Below, one piece after another: positions 10,311 through 21,739 of a stretch of 64,000 nt of DNA (within the stretch, counting starts at the first letter, position 1; each line of letters starts with the position of its first letter). The notes under the pieces were generated by a model. The model did not search any database. It worked only from the letters and a program-made list of their open reading frames with translations, and was not told where the DNA came from. The stretch is from Chaetomium olivaceum. Taxonomy: Eukaryota; Ascomycota; Sordariomycetes; Sordariales; Chaetomiaceae. The translations under genes and the position numbers were made by a program. The DNA lies in the NCBI GenBank assembly GCA_039881045.1, contig JAYWVB010000005.1:248001-312000 (forward strand), given 5' to 3'.

Positions 10311-11111
10311 GCTGCGAGACTGGCTGTCGAAAGGCTCGAGACCACCGTTATTCCGAGCACTTCCGCCACGTTCCGGCCGCGGTGCCATCCTGAGTGGTTC
10401 ACTGCCGGCCATGGTGGTCTTGGCGCGCCGACCGCTCCCGCCGCCCTGGCTCAAGATCCTTGTCGCACAACATCTTCCCGGGTTTCGGCACGCACCCCAT
10501 CACTCAGATGTGCCCCGCGCGGAACATGACGACATGCTCGCCACTCTTGTCTCAAATCTCGATATTCGATCACAGGGGACTGAAACCGAAAAGAAGAGAT
10601 GGCCGAGACCTTGGGGAAAGCTGCGATGCGAGGGTACACAAGGGTGCAAAACATGACAAACTCCGAGAGACTCCTCCAGGCCTGGGCACACAGACTCTTC
10701 CTGCGACGGAAACCGACACCGGAAAGTCCGCCACGCCAAGATCGTCAAGATGCCAAGTGCTGCGCATCCAGGTCAACCTTTTCTCACTAGCAAATGAGAG
10801 TGCCCGGTTGCTCTCCTGTCACGTTCAAGCGATCCAAAGCGCGGATTTACTCCTTGCAAGCCAAGAGTCCCAAGACCTTTTGCGGGTCACTTGGCTTGGG
10901 CGCTCGAGTATTTGAGACAAAGACCGCCTCCTCTTGACACGGAGCTGGGCTAGCCCATATGACTAACATCAACATCCCGCACAGGTAGTCTCTTGGAGTT
11001 GCTGTTGGTCAATCTCGCTGAGCTCAAACGTCCTCGCGACACACCGCACAAAACGTATTACACTGTCATTCTGCTAAGCATTGCTGCTCGGTCCGACCCA
11101 GCCAGGAATGG

Positions 11112-14100
11112 CCCAACAAAGACGAGCAGCCTTCGGGCGGCCATGTCTCGGGCCAGTCCAACCGGCCCCTGAGCCGTCCTGCCCATGCCCTCACGTACGA
11201 GCAGCTGGCCGCCGAGCTTAATGCCGACGTCCTGTCCGGCCTCTCGGCTAACGAAGCCAAGGTTCGGCTGGAACAGTATGGACGGAACGACCTCGGCGAC
11301 GAGGAGGGCGTCCAGCCCCTCAAGATCATCGTCGCGCAGATCGTCAATGCCATGACTTTGGTAACTGTTTCCATTCTCCAACGGGGGATAGTCGAGGTTC
11401 TGATGTGTAAGCATAGGTCCTTATCCTCGCCATGGCGGTCAGCTTCGGTATCAGATCCTGGATTGAAGGTGGCGTCGTTGCTGCTGTGATCATCCTGAAC
11501 ATCGTCGTCGGATTCTTCCAGGAGTATTCGGCCGAGAAGACGATGAATTCATTGCGCTCCCTCAGTTCTCCCACTGCCACTGTCGTCCGCGGCGGCGAAG
11601 CCATGGTCGTGCCCTCTGGTGAAGTCGTTCCCGGCGATTTGATCGAGGTCAAGATGGGCGACACGATCCCTGCCGATATCAGGTATGCCATCCTCGGGGG
11701 TTTTGGAGCTGCGCTCCACCGCTTCTGCCTGTTTCTGGGGCGTACGTTAACTGGTAAGTTAGGCTGATCGAAGCCAAGAACTTCGAGACCGACGAAGCGC
11801 TTTTGACTGGCGAATCCCTGCCTGTCCGCAAGCGTGAGAATGCCACCTTCGATGACAACACCGGCCCCGGCGACCGGCTCAACGTTGCCTACAGCAGCTC
11901 GACCGTGACCAAGGGCCGCGCCAAGGGCATCGTCTTTGCTACCGCCACCTTCACCGAGATCGGTGCCATCGCTTCGGCCCTCAATCAAAAGGAGCGCCGC
12001 GTCCGCGCTGTCAAGCGCAAGCCCAACGGCAAGGCTGGTCCTCACCGTTACCTGGAAGCCTACACTCTCACCCTCGGCGATGCCATCGGCCGCTTTCTGG
12101 GCGTTAACGTTGGCACCCCGCTTCAGCGCAAGCTCAGCAAGTTGGCCATGCTGCTCTTCGGTGTCGCTGTTGTGTGTGCCCTCATTGTGCTCGGCGCCAA
12201 TCGCTTCCACACGTCACAGGAAGTCATCATCTACGCCGTCGCAACCGGTCTCTCCATGATCCCGGCCTCTCTCGTCGTTGTTCTGACCATCACCATGGCC
12301 GCCGGAACCAAACGCATGGTGCAGCGCCATGTTATCGTCCGTAATCTCAAGAGTCTCGAGGCCCTAGGCGCCGTGACAGACATCTGCAGTGACAAAACCG
12401 GCACACTAACCCAGGGCAAGATGGTCGCCCGCGGGGCTTGGATCCCTGGCCTCGGCACCTACACCGTCGAACTGACCTCCAGTGAACCTTTCAACCCGAC
12501 CAAGGGCGACGTCCGCTTCGAGGCCCGCGAGCCGTACGAGATCAACTTCCGCCGCGGCTCCGACGAGGAGAAGGAAGCCGGCGGAAAGTTTACCATCACA
12601 TCGCCGCCCAACCTCCTCGCCTCCAGCAAGTCCCGACTGCAGGAATTCCTCACCGTCGCCTCCCTCGCCAACGTGGCTACTGTATTTGAGAAGGAAGGCG
12701 CGTGGGTGGCGCGCGGCGACCCGACAGAGATTGCCATTCAGGTGTTTGCTAGCCGTTTCGGCAAGAACAGGCTGGATGTCACGAGGGATGACGGCAACAA
12801 CACCCCTGAATGGAAGGAGATCGCCGAGTATCCGTTCGACAGCGACGTCAAGCGCATGAGCGTCATTATGAAGCATAATACGACCAGGGAGCACTTTGCG
12901 TTCACCAAGGGCGCCGTGGAGCGGGTTATCCGTGTTTGCAACAAGTACTACACCGATGACATGCCGGCAGGTTCTGAGGGAGGCGAAGCTGAGATGACAG
13001 ACGAGTTCCGGAACCACATCCTGGTCAACATGGAGGTGTTTGCTGGGCTGGGGCTTCGTGTGCTGGCTCTGGCAAGCAGGAAGCTGGATGCGGCTACGGG
13101 CGCCGACGAAGATACTGACCGCAACGAGGTCGAGAAGGATTTGACGTTCCTCGGCCTCATTGGACTTTACGACCCGCCCCGGCCCGAGTCCGCCCCGGCT
13201 GTGCGCGAGTGCCACGAGGCCGGCATCTCGGTGCACATGCTGACCGGCGACCACCCCGAAACCGCCAAGGCGATTGCCATCGAGGTGGGCATTTTGCCCA
13301 AGGCGATGCACCGGGTTAGCGCGGATATCGCGAGCGCCATGGTTATGACGGCGGCTCAGTTCGATGCGCTCTCCGACGAGCAGGTCGACGATCTTCCGGT
13401 TTTGCCTCTGGTGATTGCGCGGTGTGCGCCGAGCACCAAGGTGCGTATGATTGACGCCCTTCACCGTCGGCGCAAGTTTGTTGCTATGGTAAGTGCGCCT
13501 TAAGTGTGTCCGAGTCCGCAAACTGACCCCTGTAGACCGGCGACGGCGTCAATGACTCCCCTTCCCTCCGCCGCGCAGATGTGGGCATCGCCATGGGCCA
13601 AGCAGGCTCTGACGTAGCCAAAGACGCCTCCGACATTGTGCTGACAGACGACAACTTCGCCTCCATCGTGGCCGCCATCGAGGAAGGCCGCCGCATTTTC
13701 GACAACATCCAAAAGTTCGTCCTGCACGTGCTCGCGGAGAACGTCGCCCAGGCCGGCACCCTTCTGGTCGGCCTCGCCTTCAAGGACGCCTCCTCTCTTT
13801 CCGTCTTTCCGCTAGCCCCTGTCCAGATCGTCTGGATCATCATGATCACCTCGGGCCTGCCCGACATGGGCCTCGGCTTCGAGCGCGCCGTGCCCGACAT
13901 CATGCGCCGCCCGCCGCACTCTCTGCGCACGGGTATCTTCACCGCGGAATTCCTCCTCGACATGGTCGTCTACGGCCTGTGGATCGCGGCGCTCTGCCTC
14001 GCCAGCTTCGTGCTGCGCGTCTACGCCTGGGGCGGCGGCAACCTCGGCCTCAACTGCAACGACGCATTCAGCGAGGCGTGCGAGACCGTCTTCCGCGCAC

Positions 14101-14555
14101 GCGCCACCACCTTTGCCTGCCTCACCTGGTTCGCGCTGTTCCTGGCATGGGAGGTCGTCGACGTGCGCCGCTCCTTCTTCCGCATGCAGCCTGAAAGCAA
14201 GAAGTATTTTACCCAGTGATTCTACGACGTCTGGCGCAACAAGTTCCTGTTCTGGTCCATCGTCTTCGGGTTCGTCACGCTCTTCCCTACGCTGTACATT
14301 CCCGTCATCAACCACGTCGTGTTCAAGCACACGGGCATCAGCTGGGAGTGGGGCATCGTGTTTGTCGCGGCCGGTCTGTTCTTTGCGGGTGTCGAGGCGT
14401 GGAAGTGGGCCAAGCGCGTGTTCCTGCGGCGGCAGGCGCGGAACAGGAGCGGAAGGCTGTGGAAGGACATGGATGTCGAGGAGCGCGTCTTTGGCGAGTA
14501 CCTGAGTGGCTTTGAGAGTTCCGAGGCCATGGTGGCGGCGAACGGGCGCGATTGA
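11112..14555 (+). pseudogene. ENA-type sodium/potassium P-type ATPase with in-frame TGA
   Basis: Type IID P-type ATPase, exporting Na+/K+ across the plasma membrane using ATP. The exons fit cleanly: first exon to 11360, intron 11361-11416, exon 11417-11682, intron 11683-11762, exon 11763-13488, intron 13489-13535, last exon from 13536. Motifs in order: LLTGESLP (actuator), ICSDKTGTLTQGK (phosphorylated Asp), MTGDHPETAKAIAIEVGILP, TGDGVNDSP and the C-terminal membrane helices. A TGA at 14217-14219 stands where a Trp is expected (FTQ-stop-FYDVWRNKF). The same frame then stays open for 111 residues to 14555, including the last two helices. No in-frame ATG opens the first exon. An ATG at 11108 is one base out of frame, and an upstream mini-exon at 10959 is possible. 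Likely a recent pseudogene or a truncated pump. Confidence 0.9.
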
Positions 14556-15369
14556 CTAAGAAGGGGCGGGAAGCCCCTGGTGATGGAGGTTGGTATTGAG
14601 GTGGCTGTTGGAGCGGAGGTGGTCGCTGCTGGTGGTGCCGCGGTGCCAGTCGTCGGTAAGGCGGGTGCAGACGATAGGGTGGCGGTGGTCTCCTCGGGAT
14701 ATGGGGACGGGGATGCATTGGTGAACGTGGAGCGAGCCCAGACGGGACGAGATTCGGAGAGGGCAGAGGTGCTGGTGATGGCTCCAGGCTGGTGGATGTT
14801 GCCCAGCCTCGAGGCAAGGTGGCGTTAAACAAAAGGTGGAAGAGGTCTGCAGTCTCTGCGGATCTCGGTTTGACAAGGTAGGTGATGTAGTTGACCGTAG
14901 CATAACTTGGCTAGACCGGCAATTCAACATAGCGTTTCGGCCGAGTCTCTGTGACCCATCTGCTGTGGCATGAAACTGCGTATCTCAGACCGAAGAGTTG
15001 GGTGTGAATTACTGGGATCCGCAAACGGCAGTTGGGGGTAAGGCTGCCTGCTGCTTTGAACTTTCAGGTCATACAACAGGGCGGTTCTGGACCCCCGTTT
15101 ACTCACCCGCGTACCCTGACAATGACAGCTTCTCGTTCAATCTTCTGTTTTTATTCTTTTTTTCTCCTCACCTGCTCTTTTCTTCGTCTTTCTATCGTCC
15201 TGCTTTCTGACGCTGATTTATAAACCTACTACTGCACGTGTACGAAGTAAGCAGGAAGGACACAAACGCCGCTTTTTCGCCGTCTGGTTCCTTTCCCAAA
15301 TCCCAAATCAAGCACCGTTCTTTGGGTTCCCACCTCCCAAATTCCTTGCAGTTTGGTCTTCAACGCAAA
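14556..15369. other. No recognisable gene
   Basis: 3' flank of the ATPase and a pyrimidine-rich stretch (about 15150-15200). Short frames only, none with a motif. Confidence 0.4.
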
Positions 15370-16100
15370 ATGAGCCAGCGAACTTTCTCATGCTCAATAT
15401 GCGGATGGACGATATTCTATGAGACCGGGAGCTGTATCGTGGATGAACCAGTTCCGCGGATGTATGCCTGCCATTGGACGTTTGTTTTCACGGGAAACAA
15501 GAGCTAACAGCCTCCAGTGTACTCGAGCCCAGAGGGTATCGTCCTCACAGGAGTCAGTCTTTACTCGGACGCGCGCTGGGGCGACTTCATCGCGCCGCTG
15601 GAACCCCGCGCCCGATGGGATGATCCGGGTTACGAGCGTCCAGAGGAGCACGGGTTTGGAGCAATGACACACGTCGAGATCCACGGCAGGCGCGGATTTA
15701 TCATCCACGATGCGCGCTGGTCTCTTTTGGAGCTGGCATTTCAACCGGCCCAAGTTCCCCTCGCGAGGTTATTTGAAGTGTGCGACTCTGTCCCCATGGT
15801 TAAGGGAAGAGATATCATGGACTGAGGCCACGATTCTGGAGGTCTTGGGGTGCTCGAGCGTTTAGAACATTTCTTCCCTTGGGAAGAGCGGTTTACAGAA
15901 CGGGAACTACCGGATGGATGGCACCACTACACCGCGTACCCCTTCCCCGTCACCGAAGTGGATGAAATGTTGGCCGAAGCCCCGCGAGCTACACCCTCTG
16001 CGGATTTGTCCTGGATCTGTACGGCTGCCTTGTCCGGAAGGACCCATTCAGCTTGCTTCTTTTTCAGAGAGTTGTGGACTGTCTGCAGAGTCGACGTGTG
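15370..16100 (+). pseudogene. Broken fungal cysteine-motif/F-box-associated-like protein
   Basis: The sequence begins MSQRTFSCSICGWTIFYE, then needs a frame change to reach WMNQFRG. It splices over an intron (about 15462-15517) to YSSPEGIVLTGVSLY, followed by WDDPGY, RRGFIIHDARWSLLE and PLARLFEVC. A TGA at 15823-15825 replaces an expected Trp before GHDSGGLG, after which the same frame continues with FPWEERF. The order matches a multicopy family of fungal proteins with an N-terminal CxxC motif and a GF(V)IHD-CW segment, whose function I do not know. One frameshift plus one nonsense codon argue for a pseudogene. Its 3' end is not definable. Confidence 0.6.
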
Positions 16101-16918
16101 ATCCGGCCCGAGCGCCCTCTCCAGATAAGACACGCGGATTCTGGTTCAACACGTTTCGCTTGTCGCGCCCCGCGCTTGGTGCCAAGATACCAAGACGCCA
16201 TACGCTCGGCGCCCAGTCGGTAAAGCCTTCCCTTTGATGTTGATCACCAATGATTCTTGCCATGTTCCACAGCCAAAGATGTCAACTAAAACGGCCAAGC
16301 CGCCATACAAACTCTTGGCTGTGCCAAGTGCGACGGGATCCGTTCCAAGACGGCAGAAGTGCAGCACCCCTTTTGTTGATCGATTTCTCAGCTTTCCTTT
16401 CCCGCAGCTATCACAGGGCGAGCACTACCTGAAAAAGCCCTGCCAGGGGCGAGGGAGACGGTGGCTAACCGCAGCAGACCATGAACGGCGTTCTTGCTTT
16501 CTTTTGGCGTTGTGTCGCCTCTGACACAGCAGGCGGGAGGTGAGTTTCGGGTGGATTCACTATCAACCTCCCGTCCGCTGCTGATACAAACCCATGTTGA
16601 GAAAGAAAGTGGCTTCGTCGGGGAGCATCCAAGTTTAAGAATGCCCAATGCTCGCCTCATTCCGATCTGCCGATCCCATCTTGGCTTCAACTCTCAATCT
16701 TTTCTTGTCGTTTCTTGGAGGCTCTGGCAGCCCTTGAGATCCGTTCATATCATTGGTTCTTTTTCATTTCTCGTGGCCTTCATATCTTTAAGTTACTTTC
16801 TGCTTTTTGGATTGCTCTGGTTTCTCTGTTCCCCTTTTCGTATCCCACAGGCATAACTCCTAGCAGGTCCAGCACCATCTCGACCCAACTTCTCCAGGCA
16901 TGCCCCTTGGCCGCCACA
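16101..16918. other. No recognisable gene; upstream region of the antiporter
   Basis: No frame with a convincing motif. A T-rich/pyrimidine-rich leader (about 16690-16860) lies just before the antiporter start and may be its promoter and 5' UTR. Confidence 0.4.
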
Positions 16919-18849
16919 ATGCCGAACCTCGACGTCAGCGAGCTTAATATTGTCTTGAGCGTTCTGGGTAGGGAGATCAACCCGCAGCGGAGACACAGTA
17001 AAGCCACAGATACTGACGGGAGCGCTACAAGGCGCCTTCATCCTCCTCTATGGCATCATCTCCGTCTTGATCAAGAGCCGATGGTTCCTAGGCGAAGCCC
17101 GTAAGCATCTTCGCCACCAAAGCCCAATCGTTACCTGCCTAACCCTCCCCCCAACCAGTCCCCGCCGTCCTAATCGGCACCCTCCTCGGGCCCCTAGCCG
17201 CCAAGTTCCTCGACGCCTCCCGCTGGGGTTCCGCCGCCGCGAACCAGACGAGCACCATCACGCTGGGCGTCGCGCGCGTCGTCATCGGCGTGCAGCTCGT
17301 CATAGCGGGCTTCCAGCTGCCCGCCAAGTACCAACGCCTCCGTTGGCGCGAGATGGCGCTGTGCCTGCTGCCCATCATGACGATCATGTGGCTGTGCACC
17401 ACACTGTGCCTGCTGGCGGCAGTCCCCCGGATCACGCTGCTCGCTGCGCTGGTCATCGGCGCGTGCGTGACCTGTACGGATCCGATCCTGTCGCAGGCCA
17501 TCGCCAAGGGCCCGTTTGCGGATAAGTTTGTGGGGCGGCATCTGCGGGAGATCATCTCGAGCGAGGCGGGCGCGAATGATGGGTTTGGGTTTCCCTTTCT
17601 GATGCTGGCGACGTATTTGATTCGCCATGCTGATGGTACCGGGGCGGGAGGGCTTCAGGGTGATGCTGGTGAGGGTGTTGCTACCGCCGCTGCGTCTGCT
17701 GCTGCGCTTCATGAGCGTGGGTTCGAGCTGATGGCTCGCGCCGGGAATGTGGGACGGCTTGGCGGCGGTGTTGGGGTTGCGCTGCAGAACTGGTTTGTTG
17801 AGACGTGGTTGTACATCGTTCTCATGTCGGTGGCGATCGGGGCGCTAGTAGGCCTTTCCAGCGGGTTTGCGTTGAAGTTTGGACTTCGCAAGTATGTCCA
17901 CCTCTACGGCAACTGCCCTGATGAGCCGCATCTAACTGTCAATTACAGGAAGTGGGTTGATTCGGAGAGCTACCTTCTCTACCCAACAGCTATCGGTGTA
18001 ACGACTCCGTCTCCGCAAGCGGGCTTGAATATGGAAGAAAACCGGCTAACCAATGACAATTAGTTTTGGCTCGTCGGTATTTGCGGCATGCTTGGGACAG
18101 ACGACTTGCTCGCGTGCTTCGTGGCCGGCAACGCCATGAATTGGGACGGCGAGTATCTCCGCGAGACCGAGGATCGGCACGATGAGGTGAATTCGTGCAT
18201 CGACGTCCTACTCAACTTCGGCGGGTTCATGTACATTGGCGCCGTTATCCCTTGGAGCGAGTTCAACCAGCCCGATACGACTGGACTTACCTATGGACGC
18301 CTTCTGGGCCTGGGCCTGCTTGTCCTGCTGTTCCGGCGTATCCCGGCCATCCTGATGACCTACAAGCTCATGCCCGCTGTCTGTAAGAACGTCCAGGAGG
18401 CGCTGTTCATGGGCTACTTCGGCCCCATCGGCATCGGCGCCGTCTTCTACGTCGAGCACACGCGCCATCTCTTCCCGGAGCTTGGCGAGGGCGACGTCGA
18501 GGAGACGGACTTGGTACGCGCCATGATTCCGGTTGTGTACTGGCTGGTGCTCTTCTCCATCGTCGTCCACGGCCTCTCGATCCCCGCACTCAACCTGATC
18601 TACCGCTTCTGCGGTGTGAAACCGATCCGGGACGACGCCGTCGAGCTCCGCCGCATGTCAATGCGCGTGCCAACGCCCGTCAACGCCACCGTGGCTGCAA
18701 GCGAGTCCTTCATCGCTTACAACCGCTTTTCGCGGCCCGTGTTCAACGAGGCGTCTCTTCCTACGGTCCGGGAGCGGGACGATGATCAGTTCTCAGTTGC
18801 CGAAGAGAAGACGCGTGTTCAGTGGCGATATTCCCGTCAAGTGGTATGA
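16919..18849 (+). CDS. Plasma-membrane Na+/H+ antiporter, NHA1/SOD2 type
   Basis: Exchanges cytosolic Na+ (and often K+) for H+. Five exons join in frame to 561 aa: 16919-16967, 17032-17100, 17159-17891, 17949-17997 and 18064-18849. Exon 1 starts MPNLDVSELNIVLSVLG, typical for the fungal family. Transport motifs CTCTDPILSQAI and EAGANDGFGFPFLM carry the Asp residues of the CPA antiporter core. About a dozen hydrophobic segments follow, then a hydrophilic tail of about 80 residues, much shorter than that of budding yeast Nha1. The penultimate intron uses donor GTAACG at 17998, which restores the frame. It sits 2.4 kb from the Na+ ATPase in the same orientation, a shared sodium-efflux theme. 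No disruption seen. Confidence 0.88.
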
Positions 18850-19340
18850 GAAGCAAAGAAGGAACTTGGACTTCCCAGTGGCTCCAAGGGCGGTGGGTTT
18901 CTGGTGCATTGCAGCGATGATATGGGAGGTGACGGCAACGTTGTGTTTTCTCATCGGGCCCAGGTTCAAAGACGCGTTGTGACTGAGCACCCGATTTTGG
19001 TTACTGCTATTTAGTTCCCACTGTATGCTTCTCACTGATTGACTGCCTCGGGTGGTATTATAGAACTAGAGCAAACGAGAAGAGACGCAAGCCAGCTACC
19101 TGGGGTACAGAACAGGAGTAGTATGACCCACTGCATGCGTCAAGAATGGCCCACAAATCAAAGTGTCATTCACGACTTCCTGCTGGCTTCTGCTTTCCGT
19201 CGCCGGCCCGGTCAGTCCTGAATGAATTTCTTTCTGCGAGGTGTCCTGCTGGAGACCCGTTCTATTAGAGTAGATAGATACTGTACGATTCATTTAGGAC
19301 TTATTATAAAAAGAGAAGTAAAGTTCTCAATAGCAAGAGT
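18850..19340. other. No recognisable gene
   Basis: 3' flank of the antiporter. Only short frames, no motif. Confidence 0.4.
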
Positions 19341-19344
19341 AGAG

Positions 19345-19580
19345 GGGAGTGCTCCCGCAGCAATGACGCCCATCGCGAACCAGTTGCGCGGCTTGCCAAC
19401 GTTCAGAATGTTCCCGGTATTGTTGTACGACTTCACAACCCCACCGTCGTACACAATCAAGTATTCGCGCGTCCATCGCCGGTGATGTTGGCAAAGCGCA
19501 TTTTGCTGCCGGGCTGGCCCACCCCTGTGGCCATGCTATGTCCGTCCTTCCAGATTCGCGTACCCTGCGTGGGGGGATGC
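19345..19580 (-). pseudogene. Remnant of an FG-GAP/VCBS-repeat secreted protein
   Basis: Minus-strand translation gives IWKDGHSMATGVGQPGSKM, then RFANITGDGRA, and after a one-base shift YLIVYDGGVVKSYNNTGN and KPRNWFAMGVIAAG. The pattern RFA-ITGDGRA followed by YLIVYDGG and W is that of FG-GAP/VCBS beta-propeller repeats attached to fungal secreted hydrolases. No catalytic domain, signal peptide or start is nearby, and the frame is broken, so this is a relic of about 75 codons. Confidence 0.55.
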
Positions 19581-19589
19581 AATCTTGTC

Positions 19590-20186
19590 ATCGTAAGCGG
19601 ATTCCGGCTCTAGGTATTACAGCGATATGCCGCTTGAAGAAAATATGGAAGGCAAGGGACCTCAGGACAATGGACGCAACGTAATTGGCCGAGGCCGCGT
19701 AGCATTGTTTCCTCATGGCATGAAAATGGTGCTGGCCTAGGTTGACAGTGGATCTCCTCGTCTCAGCCATGCCTTTGACGCGCTGGCGTTGTCGATTAGG
19801 ACATGGACCTGCTACCACATCTCGTCGCGGTACTCGGTGCAAGTGATCTGGAAGGAGCATACAGGGGCACGCCGGCGTGTGATACAGCAGGCACGAGCGA
19901 ACCCTCAATGTCCTGGGAGAAAGATACAGTCGGGAAATTGCATCGCGCTACCATGATCATCGTAGTTGTCCCGGCACTGGATACATGGTGCAAGGGCTCG
20001 TTAGCCTCTGGAATATCTGTATAAGGGACGGCGCGAGGTTCACGGTGGCTGGAATATCTACTTGACGTCACCTGCTTCTGATCACTTGAATAATCAATAA
20101 TCCATTATTACATATACATGCACCCGTATCTCACACGCATCGTCCACATCACACGCATGTGCCGCGAACTCAAGTCAGAGAATCAC
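19590..20186. other. No recognisable gene
   Basis: 3' flank of the chromate-transporter gene. Short frames only. Confidence 0.4.
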
Positions 20187-21725
20187 CTAAAGCCCCTGTC
20201 CCTGAACAACACCATACCTCACCAACCCAAGTACGGCTCCAAACAAACAAGCAATCGGGGGACTGACTCCGAACCAGCAGCCACCCACGTAGCTCGTCGC
20301 CGTGACCACAACCCACCACGGATCATTCGCCAGACTCGTGCCGTTGACGAAGCCCTCGTCAATCCACCCAATCTGCCACAGCCGATACACAGCAGTGTAA
20401 ATCAACCCGACAGCAGCAGCATTCACCCTCTCAGCGCGCTCTTAACCCATCTCCAACCTCTAATCGCAGCCCACACACCCATAGTACCATGCATGGTCAC
20501 CAAGCCCGGCGCAAAAATACCCAGAAATCCCAGAAAAGCGCCCAGAACGCCCGAGTACCCGCCGTTGATTGCAGTCAGCGCGCCCAGATAGACAGCAAAG
20601 TTGAAGTTCGGCCCCGGAAACCCCTGGATTAGCGCCAGGCCGATCAAGAAGTCGCGCGGCGAGACCCACCTTCGGCCACGACGTACTCGCGCAAGAGCGG
20701 GATGACGACGGGCCCGCCGCCAAAGATGATGGTGCCGGCCAAGTACATGTTGCTAAACAGCCTGTAGAGCAGCGGGTTGTTGGAGATCACGCCGCGGGTG
20801 ATCATCACGGCGACAAAGGACACAAGGAACAAGGCGATGATGAGGAGGCCCCATTTCCACGTAAGCGGGAGTCGGCGAGACTCTGGCACGACTCGTTCCT
20901 CCTTCTTCCCTTCCCCGTTAGTTAGGACCGGAGATGGTCGGTGTCGAGGAGATGGCGGCGGAGAAGCAAGCACGCTGGTATCAGCAGCATCCCGGTTCGT
21001 CACCGGAAACCCCCCCGCGAGGCGGTTGCGTGTCTTGGACGAATCTGTCGTCCGCACTGATGCCGGTCGAGCAATAGCGGCGTGCGATGCTGACGACTCT
21101 GCCCTCAGCTGCTCTTGCAGCTCGACTTCCTCGTCATTCTGGGTTCCCCTCTCGGTCTCCGTCTCCAGCGCCTTCTTCTTATTCCGCCGAAACAGTCCAG
21201 CCACCCACAGCACAGGGGGATGGAGCCACCGAAAGTCGTAGACAACCGAGATGATCCCCGCGATGAGCATGAGCAGAGGGAAATACCACAGCGCATTATA
21301 CAGCAAGCCCGCTGCTGCGCCTAGAAAGACCAGGAGTCTCGTAAGCTTATCAGTGATGGCCTTTTGCGCGAGCTGGACTGCCGCGAGGGCAATGATGCCA
21401 ACAGTCGCAGCGTTCAAGCCGGACAATAGCGCATAGACCACGCGGGGGAGCGTCTCGCCGATATTCGAGACACCCACGGCGAGCCCAAACATTCCCAGAG
21501 CTCCTGGCAAACTAATAACCAATCATCGTTAGGTTGTCTCGCTGGAAAGAGATGGGGGAACAAAGACAGGGTGATGACCGGTTTACCTCCAAATCAGGAA
21601 CCCTAACACGGCCGGTAGGAACCCATCGTGGATCAGGTTGATGCAGTAATGCATCTTTGTGCTACCCGGGCCCGAAAACGCCTGGCACACGCTGAAGAGC
21701 TCTTGATACTGTCCAAACGTCCCAT

Positions 21726-21739
21726 TAATTATCAACCCA
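21726..21739 (+). repeat. Target-site duplication, left copy
   Basis: TAATTATCAACCCA, identical to 23199-23212 on the other side of the LINE. Confidence 0.85.

Noticed and set aside
12406..13521. 371-codon minus-strand ORF opposite the ATPase
   Set aside because: Shadow of a GC-rich coding exon; no motif, and the plus strand has unmistakable P-type ATPase motifs.
14217..14225. Programmed stop-codon readthrough in the ATPase
   Set aside because: The following bases (TTC) do not match the known UGA-CUA type readthrough context; nonsense mutation is simpler.
16250..16460. Possible Zn2Cys6 transcription-factor motif (CAKCDGIR)
   Set aside because: Only one CxxC pair, no second half of the cluster and no sustained frame.
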